In this document: positions 1 through 7,574 of the stretch, one piece after another
Numbering within the stretch: position 1 is the stretch's first letter
Layout of the letters: every line of letters starts with the position of its first letter
DNA from: Candidatus Zixiibacteriota bacterium
GTDB taxonomy: Bacteria > Zixibacteria > MSB-5A5 > RBG-16-43-9
Reading direction: 5' to 3'
DNA length: 36,253 nucleotides
Assembly: GCA_030692925.1 (NCBI GenBank)
Contig: JAUYBY010000061.1
Coordinates: 1-36,253, forward strand
Notes under the pieces: generated by a model
What the model saw: only the letters and a program-made list of their open reading frames with translations
Database searches by the model: none
Told to the model about the DNA's origin: nothing
Translations under genes and position numbers: made by a program

Positions 1-104
1 TGGCGAGATCTTCGACTTAAGAAAAGAAGGGGGAAGTCCCTCTCTTTTTAAGAGAGGATTGTCCCGCCACAGGCGGGGGTGAGTTCGCAACCTGAAATCG
101 TCTC
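1..104 (-). repeat. Large palindromic element D, copy 0 (cut by window start)
   Basis: Read on the minus strand this matches the three other copies (near 4.8, 12.7 and 15.5 kb): GAACTCACCC, a CCTCTCTT/AAGAGAGG hairpin, a run like CCCCCTTCT, then TTAAGTCGAAGATC and CGCC. A GTCCCGCC/GGCGGGG hairpin sits near 61-78. The left flank on the minus strand (about 89-104) reads ACGATTTCAGGTTGC and resembles the kinase-start-like flank of the other copies. The far end lies outside the window. Confidence 0.75.
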
Positions 105-108
105 ACTT

Positions 109-240
109 ACCTACAGGAACAGACAGGAATGTCTGCTTTACCATTCTCAAAAGTGTAGGTCAAGACAAGAGACTGTAGTTGCCTGATTTATCAGGCAAGG
201 GTCAGGCGTAACATAAAAAAAAGCTCGATGAATCGAGCAA
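109..240. repeat. REP/BIME-like palindromes (GTAG foot), including the pair 174-248
   Basis: A small hairpin CAGACA-GGAA-TGTCTG lies at 120-135 beside a CTAC at 111-114. From about 174 to 248 lies a paired element: TGTAGTTGC, a GCCTGAT/ATCAGGC palindrome, a short spacer, a GCTCGAT/ATCGAGC palindrome and GCAACTACA. The same pair with different arms recurs at 3751-3805 and 20831-20968. The right foot overlaps the 3' end of the minus-strand gene that follows. No other gene is visible in the first 240 bases. Confidence 0.8.
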
Positions 241-702
241 CTACAGCAGCCCTTTTTCGCTTATTTTCTTCTTCAGATTCTTCACATGGGTGCCTGCCCA
301 AAAGAGCTTATCGCATTTAGAACAATAAAAGAATTTCTCCTGGGTCTTGAAGACAAAAGGCGGGACTTTATTCTCCACGTCTTTCTTAGGAGCAGGAACT
401 AACACGGTATTGCAGACTATACAGCGGGTGAAATGATTTTTTTCATCTGGCTTCAGGTTGAATTTTTTCAAGACCTCTTTCAACTGCTCCAGGGGCTGGT
501 TCAAAGAGAGGAGGAAAAGATTCTTCTCTGCGGATTTGAACCGTTTAAGCTGCTGGTCCCGGCTCAGGATTATCCTTTCTTCCTTTAAAGCCGTTGAAAC
601 TAACTCGGTGTCCTCTATCTCCTGGCTGAAAAGGGTGTCATACCCGAGGGTCCTAAGCCATTTGGCTAACTTCCCTAAATTGTCATCACAGATGAATTTC
701 AT
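241..702 (-). CDS. Mut7-C RNase-domain protein with zinc ribbon
   Basis: 153 residues, about the usual length for stand-alone Mut7-C (former DUF82) proteins. The N-terminal half has the PIN-like Mut7-C signature: MKFICDDNLGKLAKWLRTLG at 1-20 with the early Asp pair, then an ILSRDQQL segment near 46. The C-terminal half has two CxxC knuckles (CIVC near 94 and CSKC near 127) that should bind zinc. By family this is a predicted ribonuclease; the substrate is unknown. The start is the first ATG, placed downstream of a good minus-strand promoter. The stop codon TAG is supplied by the TGTAG foot of the adjoining palindromic repeat, so the insertion may have reset the C-terminus. It is a single-gene unit divergent from suhB. 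Confidence 0.85.
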   Translation of the reverse strand: MKFICDDNLGKLAKWLRTLGYDTLFSQEIEDTELVSTALKEERIILSRDQQLKRFKSAEKNLFLLSLNQPLEQLKEVLKKFNLKPDEKNHFTRCIVCNTVLVPAPKKDVENKVPPFVFKTQEKFFYCSKCDKLFWAGTHVKNLKKKISEKGLL

Positions 703-747
703 AAAAGGTCCTTCTAAAAACTGATTTAAAGAATATCTGTTGAACTT

Positions 748-777
748 ATTCTAAGTAATCCAGAAAGGGTTTGTCAA
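748..777 (-). promoter_or_regulatory. Sigma70-type promoter for the Mut7-C gene
   Basis: On the minus strand, TTGACA (777-772) and TAGAAT (753-748) are separated by 18 bases. Transcription would begin near 741, about 40 bases before the ATG at 702. Confidence 0.65.
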
Positions 778-800
778 GGGTTTTAAATAAAAAAATTCAG

Positions 801-894
801 GTAGGTCAGACATTCCTGTGGCTACGTGGCTACGGGCATACGCCACAGGCTTTGCTCTCTGACCTTGAGGAACAGGCAGGAATGCCTGTTCTAC
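801..894. repeat. BIME-like pair of GTAG palindromes
   Basis: GTAG at 801-804 starts a long hairpin: GGTCAGA (804-810) and CCTGTGGC (815-822) pair with GCCACAGG (842-849) and TCTGACC (858-864). A second hairpin GAACAGGCA-GGAA-TGCCTGTTC (870-891) ends in CTAC (891-894), so two REP-like units face each other. The rest of 703-1126 holds more degenerate repeat (TCGACAAGCTCA-type sequence at 926-1058 with a CTAC foot at 1055-1058) and the two divergent promoters. Short open frames here look repeat-derived. Confidence 0.75.
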
Positions 895-1072
895 CATTAT
901 AAAACGTTAAAGGGCAGGCACGCGGTTCGACGATTCGACAAGCTCATCGTGCTGAGCCTTGCCGAAGCACAGGCTCACCGTCCTGACTGTTCGGCCTTGC
1001 TCACAGTCCCCTGAGCGAAGTCGAAGGGAGCAAGGTCGAAGGACAGGTCTGCCCCTACATTTCGACATTTCC

Positions 1073-1101
1073 TTGCATAAAGCTTGCTTAAAAATTATAT
1101 T
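1073..1101 (+). promoter_or_regulatory. Sigma70-type promoter for suhB-lepA
   Basis: TTGCAT (1073-1078), a 17-base spacer and TATATT (1096-1101). Transcription would start near 1108, just upstream of a purine-rich ribosome site (1112-1123). This argues that the long upstream extension of the reading frame is not translated. Confidence 0.7.
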
Positions 1102-1126
1102 AGTTCCCACGGGAGAAGGAGAGAAG

Positions 1127-1918
1127 TTGAAACACGCAAACCAGTTCAGAAGAGTAGCAATTCAGGCGGCTCTTAAAGGTGGGGAGATCGTTCAGAGGTG
1201 CAGAGGCAGGGTTAAAAGAGTTGTGTATAAAGGGGTGGTGAATCTGGTTACAGAGGCGGACCGGCTTTCTGAGGATGCCATCATTAAAATCATCCGAAAA
1301 GATTTTCCTGAACATAATATTCTGACTGAGGAAAGCAAAGGATATGAAAAGGGTTCAGATTATAAATGGATAATCGACCCTCTGGATGGGACGACCAATT
1401 ATGCGCATGGGTTTCCCGTATATTGTATCTCGATTGCTCTGGAAAAAAGAGGGGAGATTATTCTGGGTGTGGTTTATAATCCGGTTTTGGGCGAGCTGTT
1501 TGTATCTGAGAAGAATAAAGGTGCCTTTTTGAATGGAAGGAGAATCCAGGTCTCAACCCAAAAAGAGCTTTCCAGAAGTCTTTTAGCAACCGGCTTTCCA
1601 TACGACATAAGGGAAACCCAGGTCAACAACTTGGATCATTTTAAAAATTTCGCTCTCAGGGCTCAAGCGATAAGAAGGGCTGGGGCTGCGGCTCTGGACT
1701 TGTGTTATCTGGCAAAAGGAATTTTTGACGGGTTCTGGGAGCTGAAGCTCTCACCTTGGGATACTGCGGCAGGGAGTTTGATGGTCAAAGAGGCAGGCGG
1801 AAAAGTTACAGATTTCATGGGCAAGAAATTCAATATTTACCAAAAGAATATCTTAGCCACAAATGGTAAGATCCATACCCAGATGATAACTGTTTTGAAG
1901 ATGGGAAAGAAAGTTTAA
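1127..1918 (+). CDS. suhB: Inositol monophosphatase family protein (SuhB-like)
   Basis: About 263 residues from a TTG start at 1127, the normal size for this family. I chose the TTG because GGAGAAGGAGAG lies just before it and a promoter occupies the upstream part of the open frame (which extends back to 959). The Mg-binding motifs are all visible: LTEES (first metal Glu), DPLDGTTN (second motif) and WDTAAG (third). The family dephosphorylates myo-inositol 1-phosphate or related sugar phosphates (including 3'(2'),5'-bisphosphates); substrate cannot be told from sequence. It lies two bases upstream of lepA, so the two are cotranscribed. E. coli SuhB also affects rRNA transcription, but nothing here shows that role. 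Confidence 0.9.
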   Translation: MKHANQFRRVAIQAALKGGEIVQRCRGRVKRVVYKGVVNLVTEADRLSEDAIIKIIRKDFPEHNILTEESKGYEKGSDYKWIIDPLDGTTNYAHGFPVYCISIALEKRGEIILGVVYNPVLGELFVSEKNKGAFLNGRRIQVSTQKELSRSLLATGFPYDIRETQVNNLDHFKNFALRAQAIRRAGAAALDLCYLAKGIFDGFWELKLSPWDTAAGSLMVKEAGGKVTDFMGKKFNIYQKNILATNGKIHTQMITVLKMGKKV

Positions 1919-1920
1919 AC

Positions 1921-3720
1921 ATGGATCAGAGATATATAAGAAATTTCTCCATTATCGCCCATATCGACCACGGCAAATCAACCCTGGCTGACAGGTTCTT
2001 AGAGTTTACCCATACTTTACCTCCAAGGGAAATGAGAGAGCAGGTTCTGGACAATATGGATTTAGAAAGGGAAAGAGGGATAACCATTAAGGCGCATGCT
2101 ATCAGGATGGACTATAAGAACGAGGAAGGAAACGAGTATATCCTGAACCTGATCGACACACCCGGACATGTCGATTTTACCTACGAGGTGTCCAGGTCTT
2201 TAGCTGCATGTGAAGGTGCCCTTTTGGTGGTGGATGCCTCTCAGGGGGTTGAGGCACAAACTATCTCTAACCTTTTTTTGGCTCTGGAGAACAACCTGGC
2301 TATTATACCTATAATTAACAAAATTGACCTGCCAGGTGCGCAGATAGATTTGGTCAAAAATCAATTAAAAGAGCTTTTAGGAGTAGAGGAGCAGGAGATC
2401 ATCTTAGCTTCAGCTAAACAGGGGATCGGGATAGAAAAGATTTTGGAGAGGATAATCCAGAAGATTCCGCCTCCTTCAGGAGCGGATACAAATCCATTAA
2501 AAGGACTGATCTTCGACTCAGTTTTCGACCAGTACCGGGGCGCTATTCCCTATATCAAGATAAAGGATGGCTCCTTAAAAAAAGGTGACCGGATAAAATT
2601 CTTTTCGAACCAGAAAGAGTACGATGTAGATGAGGTAGGGTATCTCAGGTTGAAACTTGTGCCCACTGAAAGCCTCTCGGTAGGAGAAGTAGGCTATGTA
2701 ATTGCTAATGTCAAAAATGTCACAGACACCAAAGTAGGGGATACCATAACTTCGGCTAATAATCCGGCAACTGAGCCGCTTCCCGGTTTTAAGGATATAA
2801 AATCGATGGTCTTCTCCGGGTTCTATCCGGCAGATTCTGAGAACTATGCGGAGTTAAGAGATGCAATGGATAAACTGAAGATGAATGATGCTTCCTTAAC
2901 CTTTGAGCCGGAAAGCTCTAATGCTTTAGGATTCGGATTCAGGTGCGGTTTTTTAGGGCTTCTTCACCTGGAGATCGTTCAGGAAAGGCTAAGAAGAGAA
3001 TATGGCCAGCCTATAATTGCCACAGTTCCCAATGTGGAATATCGGGTGACTTTGAAAGATGGTAAGATCGTCTATATCGAAAATCCAGCCCTTTTGCCGC
3101 CAACGGATAAAGTCGAGAAAATCGAGGAGCCGTTCGTTTTAGTTCAGATAATCTCTCCTTCAGAATATATAGGGAACATTATGAAGTTGGTTATGGAAAG
3201 AAGAGGAGTTTACAAGACCACAGAATATGTGGACAAGACCAGAGTATCCCTGCACTTCGACTTACCCCTTTCAGAGATAATCTTCGATTTCTACGATAAG
3301 CTGAAATCTATTACTCGCGGATATGCCTCCCTGGATTACGAGCTGGAAGATTTCAGGGAATCAGACCTGGTGAAGTTAAGCATATTGATCAACGGAGATC
3401 CGGTGGATGCTTTGTCTGCCATTGTACACAGGGGAAAAGCCTATTTCTGGGGAAGAAACCTGTGCCAGAAATTGAGAGAGCTGATACCCAGACAGCTTTT
3501 CGAAGTGGCAATCCAGGCAGCAATAGGCTCCAAAGTGATCTCCAGAGAAACAGTCAGCCCGTTAAGAAAAAATGTGACTGCCAAATGCTATGGCGGAGAC
3601 ATAACCAGAAAAAGGAAGCTCCTTGAAAGACAAAAAGAGGGTAAAAAGCGGATGAAACAGATAGGCTCTGTTGAAATCCCCCAGGAAGCTTTCTTGGCTA
3701 TTCTGCAGGTGGAAAGATAA
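1921..3720 (+). CDS. lepA: Elongation factor 4 (LepA), ribosome-associated GTPase
   Basis: 599 residues, full length for LepA. The GTPase domain begins with AHIDHGKS (residues 13-20) and contains DTPGH and NKIDLPGA. It is followed by the beta-barrel, the EF-G-like domains III and V, and the LepA-specific C-terminal domain with [19 protein letters not shown], the basic segment that enters the tRNA site. LepA back-translocates or remodels stalled ribosomes and aids initiation and assembly. Its start overlaps no other frame and sits two bases after the suhB-like stop. In many bacteria lepA precedes lepB, as here, although repeats now separate them. Confidence 0.98.
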   Translation: MDQRYIRNFSIIAHIDHGKSTLADRFLEFTHTLPPREMREQVLDNMDLERERGITIKAHAIRMDYKNEEGNEYILNLIDTPGHVDFTYEVSRSLAACEGALLVVDASQGVEAQTISNLFLALENNLAIIPIINKIDLPGAQIDLVKNQLKELLGVEEQEIILASAKQGIGIEKILERIIQKIPPPSGADTNPLKGLIFDSVFDQYRGAIPYIKIKDGSLKKGDRIKFFSNQKEYDVDEVGYLRLKLVPTESLSVGEVGYVIANVKNVTDTKVGDTITSANNPATEPLPGFKDIKSMVFSGFYPADSENYAELRDAMDKLKMNDASLTFEPESSNALGFGFRCGFLGLLHLEIVQERLRREYGQPIIATVPNVEYRVTLKDGKIVYIENPALLPPTDKVEKIEEPFVLVQIISPSEYIGNIMKLVMERRGVYKTTEYVDKTRVSLHFDLPLSEIIFDFYDKLKSITRGYASLDYELEDFRESDLVKLSILINGDPVDALSAIVHRGKAYFWGRNLCQKLRELIPRQLFEVAIQAAIGSKVISRETVSPLRKNVTAKCYGGDITRKRKLLERQKEGKKRMKQIGSVEIPQEAFLAILQVER

Positions 3721-3750
3721 ACCGTCTAGTCCCCTAATATTCAAACAAAT

Positions 3751-3906
3751 TGTAGTTGCCCAATTTATTGGGCCGAACTTCAGCTCGATAAATCGAGCAA
3801 CTACATCTCCCCCCTTCTCCACTCAGGGCGGGGTTCTTGGCTCGATAAATCGAGCGACTACATTTCTACCCCCTTATCCACTCAGGGCGGAGTTAAACTC
3901 CGCCCC
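3751..3906. repeat. GTAG palindrome pair plus partial copies and tandem segments
   Basis: A complete 55-base pair element occupies 3751-3805 (TGTAGTTGC, CCAAT/ATTGG palindrome, spacer, TCGAT/ATCGA palindrome, GCAACTACA). A right half recurs at 3839-3862 (GCTCGATAAATCGAGC then GACTACA). Two near-identical segments containing CCACTCAGGGCGG follow at about 3811-3836 and 3869-3895. The last leads into the hairpin GGGCGGAGT-TAA-ACTCCGCCC with a CTACG foot. The intergenic space between lepA and lepB is thus almost wholly repeats. Confidence 0.8.
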
Positions 3907-3995
3907 TACGAATGCCGTTACCCTTAAACTTTTGCGTTCATTTACCGATAAACTAATTGGTGAAATGTAAGTATTTTCTGCAAGGATAAGATACC

Positions 3996-4658
3996 ATGAT
4001 GAAAAGAAAAGAGCAGAAACCTTCAATTATAGGTTTTATAGAAGTATTGTTCCTGGCTTTTTTGATCGCTTTCCTTTTGAGAACTTTTGTAGTCCAGGCA
4101 TACAAGCTTCCTTCTTCCTCCATGGAGGATTCCTTACTTTCCGGGGATTTCGTTCTGGTTTATAAGCTTCATTATCGTTTTAATGAGCCTGTGCCCGGTG
4201 AGGTCATAGTTTTCAAGTATCCTCTTAATCCCAGCAAAGATATGGTGAAAAGGGTAGTTGCTTTAGAAGGACAAACAGTGGAGATCAGGAATAAAATAGT
4301 TTATGTGGACGGGAAAATGATTCCAGACCCTGTCTCTGCAAAACATTCAGACTCTCGTATCCTGCCTGAAGATTATTCGACCAGGGATAATTTAGGACCG
4401 GTTCAGGTCCTTGCAGGTCATCTTTTCGTCTTGGGAGATAACCGGGATAATAGCCAGGATTCAAGGGAATGGGGGTTCCTGGACCGGAGTTTCATCAAAG
4501 GCAAAGCGATGATCGTGTACTGGTCCTGGACAGAAGACCCGCACGCGCCCAAGTTCAGAAGCCCATACATCACCCCTCTTCTGGAGATAATCTTTTACAA
4601 TTTAGGACATCTCGGTGACAGACTGCGTCTGGGCAGGATAGGGACAATAGTGAAATAG
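3996..4658 (+). CDS. lepB: Signal peptidase I
   Basis: 220 residues. One N-terminal membrane segment (about 14-32) is followed by the periplasmic catalytic domain. The Ser-Met motif with the nucleophile (Ser42 in LPSSSMEDS), the general-base Lys85 in DMVKRVV, and box E GDNRDNSQDSREWG are all present, so the enzyme should be active. It cleaves Sec/Tat signal peptides at the outer face of the inner membrane. The usual gene order lepA-lepB is kept. A weak AAGGATA ribosome site precedes the ATG by about eight bases. A GTAG palindrome followed by T-rich sequence lies just downstream and could end transcription. Confidence 0.96.
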   Translation: MMKRKEQKPSIIGFIEVLFLAFLIAFLLRTFVVQAYKLPSSSMEDSLLSGDFVLVYKLHYRFNEPVPGEVIVFKYPLNPSKDMVKRVVALEGQTVEIRNKIVYVDGKMIPDPVSAKHSDSRILPEDYSTRDNLGPVQVLAGHLFVLGDNRDNSQDSREWGFLDRSFIKGKAMIVYWSWTEDPHAPKFRSPYITPLLEIIFYNLGHLGDRLRLGRIGTIVK

Positions 4659-4663
4659 CAAAC

Positions 4664-4717
4664 AGTAGACAGCAGACAGCATACAGGTAGGGCGAGGTTT
4701 CCTCGCCCTTTTATTTT
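4664..4717 (+). terminator. Heptamer tandem repeat and REP hairpin acting as lepB terminator
   Basis: Three degenerate heptamers (AGTAGAC, AGCAGAC, AGCATAC) at 4664-4684 are followed by GTAG (4687-4690) and the hairpin GGGCGAGG-TTT-CCTCGCCC (4690-4708), then TTTTATTTT. It has the form of an intrinsic terminator built from a REP-like unit. The same arrangement, with heptamers and the same hairpin, recurs after uvrA. Confidence 0.65.
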
Positions 4718-4905
4718 CTTAGTTGACAATCAAATAATTTCTCAATTTATTAAAGGCAAAGTTAAGGCTCTATCAGTAAAAAAGGTATGTCAGGTAAAAT
4801 AATTTCTTAGTCTGAACTCATCCTGTATCCCTCTCTTGAGAAGAGAGGGACTTTTTCCCCTTCTCTTGTTAAGAGAAGGGGTAAGGGGATGAGTTCGAAA
4901 TCGCA
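4716..4905 (+). repeat. Element D copy 1 with relic kinase leader
   Basis: 4716-4825 aligns without gaps to 12635-12744 (about 75 of 110 identical by eye), including TTGACAATCAA, TTTATTA and an ATG at 4787 that reads Met-Ser-Gly-Lys-Ile-Ile-Ser then stop. Element D follows: inverted repeat GAACTCATCC (4814-4823) and GGATGAGTTC (4887-4896) enclosing CCCTCTCTT/AAGAGAGGG and CCCCTTCTC/GAGAAGGGG hairpins. No kinase follows here; hemW does. The remaining bases to 4948 show nothing else clear. Confidence 0.7.
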
Positions 4906-4949
4906 GACTGAAATCTGTACCTACCAAAAATCCACTCAATTAAATTCCC

Positions 4950-4978
4950 TTGGTTTCTCTCCATCTTTTTCGTAATAT
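4950..4978 (+). promoter_or_regulatory. Candidate hemW promoter giving a leaderless transcript
   Basis: TTGGTT (4950-4955), 17 bases, TAATAT (4973-4978). Seven bases after the -10 box is the A of the ATG at 4985, and no ribosome-binding site is visible, so the mRNA may start at the initiation codon. Confidence 0.5.
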
Positions 4979-4984
4979 AAAATC

Positions 4985-6118
4985 ATGGCTCTTGGCATAT
5001 ATATCCACATACCTTTTTGCCTTTCCAAATGCCCTTATTGTGATTTCAACTCGATAGTTTTAGATTCTGGTTTAGCAGAAGAATATGTCAAATCCCTTTT
5101 AAAAGAGATTCAAACCTTTTCTGAAAGTCAGGCTGTAAGTATGGTTGCCAAAACCATCTACTTTGGAGGGGGTACTCCTTCGATTCTAAAAGCTTCTCAA
5201 CTTAGCGAAATCTTAGAAACGGTTTTCAGCTCCTTTGAGGTTAAATCTGATGCGGAGATAAGCTTAGAGGCAAATCCGGGAACTCTGGCAAAGGAGAAAG
5301 TAAAAAAGCTCAGAAAATCAGGTTTCAATCGGGTGAGCTTAGGGGTTCAGTCTTTTGGGGATAAGGAGTTAAAAATCTTAGGAAGGGCTCACAATAGCAA
5401 ACAGGTAATCAAATCATATAAAATACTCAGAAAGTATTTTAATAATCTAAGCTTGGATTTAATCTTTGGGATACCAGGACAAAGTCTAAAGACCTGGAGT
5501 GAAAATTTAAATATGGCTTTAAAGCTCAGACCAGAGCATCTATCAGTTTATAGTCTTACCATCGAGGAGGGCACGCCCTTCTATTATTTATGGAAGCAAG
5601 GGAAATTGGGTCTACCTGATGAGGAAGGGGTAAGAAAAATGTACCTTGAGGGTATAAACTTGCTTAAAGCTCAGGGGTACAGACAATATGAGCTTTCCAA
5701 TTTTGCCTGCAAAGGTTTTGAATGTCAGCATAACTTAAGATACTGGCAGGGGAAGGAATATATAGGATTTGGCGCAGGCGCTCATTCTTATTTCCAGGGG
5801 GTAAGATGGGGGAATATAAGAGGCATTAAAGAGTACGTAGAGCTGTCTGAGAAAAATTCTTTGCTTATTGATTTTAGAGAAAGGCTCACCCAGAGTCAAA
5901 AAATAAACGAGTTTATCCTTTTGGGCCTGAGAATGACTGAGGGGATAGACTTAAAAAAACTGAAGGAGGATTTGAATTTTGATCTGGAAAAGTTCAAAAA
6001 AGAGGAGGTCGGAGAGTTAATAAAGAAAAAATTTCTTAAAAAGGAAAAAGAAAGGCTAAGACTTAGCCGGAAAGGGATTTTAGTATCAGATTCGATAATT
6101 CAGAAGCTGGTCCCTTGA
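4985..6118 (+). CDS. hemW: Radical SAM protein HemW (heme chaperone)
   Basis: 377 residues, the usual HemW length. The radical SAM cysteines are Cys12, Cys16 and Cys19 in FCLSKCPYCDF, with Phe after Asp where true HemN has a fourth Cys (CxxxCxxCxC), so this is HemW rather than coproporphyrinogen dehydrogenase. YFGGGTPS, the SAM-binding glycine motif, follows near residue 58, and a C-terminal HemN_C-type domain with winged-helix character occupies about 300-377. HemW proteins bind heme and pass it to apo-proteins such as respiratory enzymes. It is a single transcription unit ended by a strong terminator, convergent with the esterase-like gene. Confidence 0.93.
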   Translation: MALGIYIHIPFCLSKCPYCDFNSIVLDSGLAEEYVKSLLKEIQTFSESQAVSMVAKTIYFGGGTPSILKASQLSEILETVFSSFEVKSDAEISLEANPGTLAKEKVKKLRKSGFNRVSLGVQSFGDKELKILGRAHNSKQVIKSYKILRKYFNNLSLDLIFGIPGQSLKTWSENLNMALKLRPEHLSVYSLTIEEGTPFYYLWKQGKLGLPDEEGVRKMYLEGINLLKAQGYRQYELSNFACKGFECQHNLRYWQGKEYIGFGAGAHSYFQGVRWGNIRGIKEYVELSEKNSLLIDFRERLTQSQKINEFILLGLRMTEGIDLKKLKEDLNFDLEKFKKEEVGELIKKKFLKKEKERLRLSRKGILVSDSIIQKLVP

Positions 6119-6132
6119 GTTTACAGGCATAA

Positions 6133-6158
6133 AAAAAGCCCCCATACGGGGGCTTTTT
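6133..6158. terminator. Bidirectional intrinsic terminator
   Basis: AAAAAGCCCCC-ATAC-GGGGGCTTTTT, with an A-run on the left and T-run on the right, works for hemW on the plus strand and for the minus-strand operon ending at 6180. Confidence 0.9.
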
Positions 6159-6179
6159 GTTTTCAGAATTTAAGAAAAC

Positions 6180-7562
6180 TTAAGGTGCGGTGAAATGGTC
6201 AGAATGGAATTTTAGCACCTCTCTTAAGCGGTCATAAATGAAGCTATTCTCTAAAGCCGGGTACCCAGGATAACCGGAGTAGATTTGCAAAGTGGTATTA
6301 TTTTTGATCACTGCAGGCAGGAAGTTATAGAATGTCAAAGCCTGATTCTTAAAGCCGAACTCACCCGGATCACCGCAATCAATATAGATTTTCAGGTATT
6401 TTAAACTGGTATCAGAAGAAGAAATGTTTAAGATCCTGGTCTTCAGGTCAGCTTCCAGCCATTTGTTCCAGATAGAGGAAACAGTATTACCCAAGGAGTC
6501 AAAAGGAAGGTCCACTCCTTTGCCTGAGGGGGTGAGCTTAAAGAAAGTGGTGTAATTAGTACTGGAAGGGTTGTGAGGTGAAAAAGCAACCGCCATGGCA
6601 AAGAAAAGAGAACTGAGTGAATCTAAGTTATTTAGATCAATCTGGTGGTAACGTTCAGGAAAACTATCTATTTTATTCCTATGCAAAAATGCGGGCACAA
6701 GGTTTAAAAGAGAGTCAAAATCAAGAGGAGCAGACATCACACTCACCGAGCCAAAAGTGAGGGGGTAGTCTGTGGCAATCCTCAAGGCTCCATATCCTCC
6801 ATTCCCATGCCCGGAGATACCGAAGTTTTGCTGAAATAGGACACTGTCTGAAATGGTGGTTACTGTATCTATCCAAGTTACGGTGATAGTATCATAGCGT
6901 GTGATGGTTTGATAACGTATGAGTATGGAATCGCCGGTTGCGCAAGGCGGGTGCCTGGTGGTATCTTGGTAGCAAACAGTGTCCCTAACGATTTGCGGGT
7001 GGGTAATATTTACATAGATCGACTCTTTTTCGTTGACTTTCACATTTACCCCTGGTATACCAGTGCCGAAATTATACAGGGTCTTGTGCATTAATTCCCT
7101 GGTGATATAATCTTCATATTTGCCAGCGAAAATAGAAGAGTCTGCATAGACCGAGTTGGTGAAGAAGCTGCCTCCGAATCTGCCAGAGCCATCTGGCATC
7201 ACTATCATCATCGGCTGGATCTCCCCTGAGGAGATCATCTGGTCAGCTATGGTTTTGATCCTGTAATAATGGTCATAGCTCGATCCGTTTTCCTTAAAGC
7301 CGTGTAAAAGAATAAGAACAGGATACTTATAGTTCTTTGATACGCCCTCTTGATAGCCCGGGGGAAGGTAAACCAACAGGGTTCTTCCAAACGGATCGCC
7401 CAGGACGTTATTTATCAGGGTGAAGGCTGTGTCAATTGAGATCTCGAAAATCCCGCCCTGATCAACAGTCATTTGCAGAGGGTTTTTCCTCCGGGCGCAG
7501 CCTGAAAATATCAGGTAAAAAAGGAGAACTAAAAAAATCGGCAGAACTATTTTTCTTTTCAT
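6180..7562 (-). CDS. Lipoprotein with degenerate esterase (alpha/beta-hydrolase) fold
   Basis: 460 residues. A lipoprotein signal peptide (positive start, hydrophobic stretch, FSGC lipobox with Cys near 22) predicts export and lipidation. The body resembles the esterase D / PF00756 family: VLILLHGFKENGSS (oxyanion region), MMIVMPDGSG, and a nucleophile elbow near the middle. That elbow reads GHGNGGYGAL, where the family has GHSMGGYGAL, so the Ser nucleophile is Gly. The C-terminal segment that normally carries the catalytic His reads GYPGYPALENSF without His. An insert rich in Thr, Asp and Val (about 165-245) precedes the elbow. I infer a non-catalytic binding protein or an enzyme with rearranged residues. 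It sits 12 bases after the FadL gene and has its own GAGGAG ribosome site. Confidence 0.75.
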   Translation of the reverse strand: MKRKIVLPIFLVLLFYLIFSGCARRKNPLQMTVDQGGIFEISIDTAFTLINNVLGDPFGRTLLVYLPPGYQEGVSKNYKYPVLILLHGFKENGSSYDHYYRIKTIADQMISSGEIQPMMIVMPDGSGRFGGSFFTNSVYADSSIFAGKYEDYITRELMHKTLYNFGTGIPGVNVKVNEKESIYVNITHPQIVRDTVCYQDTTRHPPCATGDSILIRYQTITRYDTITVTWIDTVTTISDSVLFQQNFGISGHGNGGYGALRIATDYPLTFGSVSVMSAPLDFDSLLNLVPAFLHRNKIDSFPERYHQIDLNNLDSLSSLFFAMAVAFSPHNPSSTNYTTFFKLTPSGKGVDLPFDSLGNTVSSIWNKWLEADLKTRILNISSSDTSLKYLKIYIDCGDPGEFGFKNQALTFYNFLPAVIKNNTTLQIYSGYPGYPALENSFIYDRLREVLKFHSDHFTAP

Positions 7563-7574
7563 AAACTCTCCTCT

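Noticed and set aside
959..1126. N-terminal extension of the suhB-like frame
   Set aside because: It covers a repeat and a good promoter (TTGCAT-17-TATATT). The TTG at 1127 has the ribosome site and matches the normal protein start.
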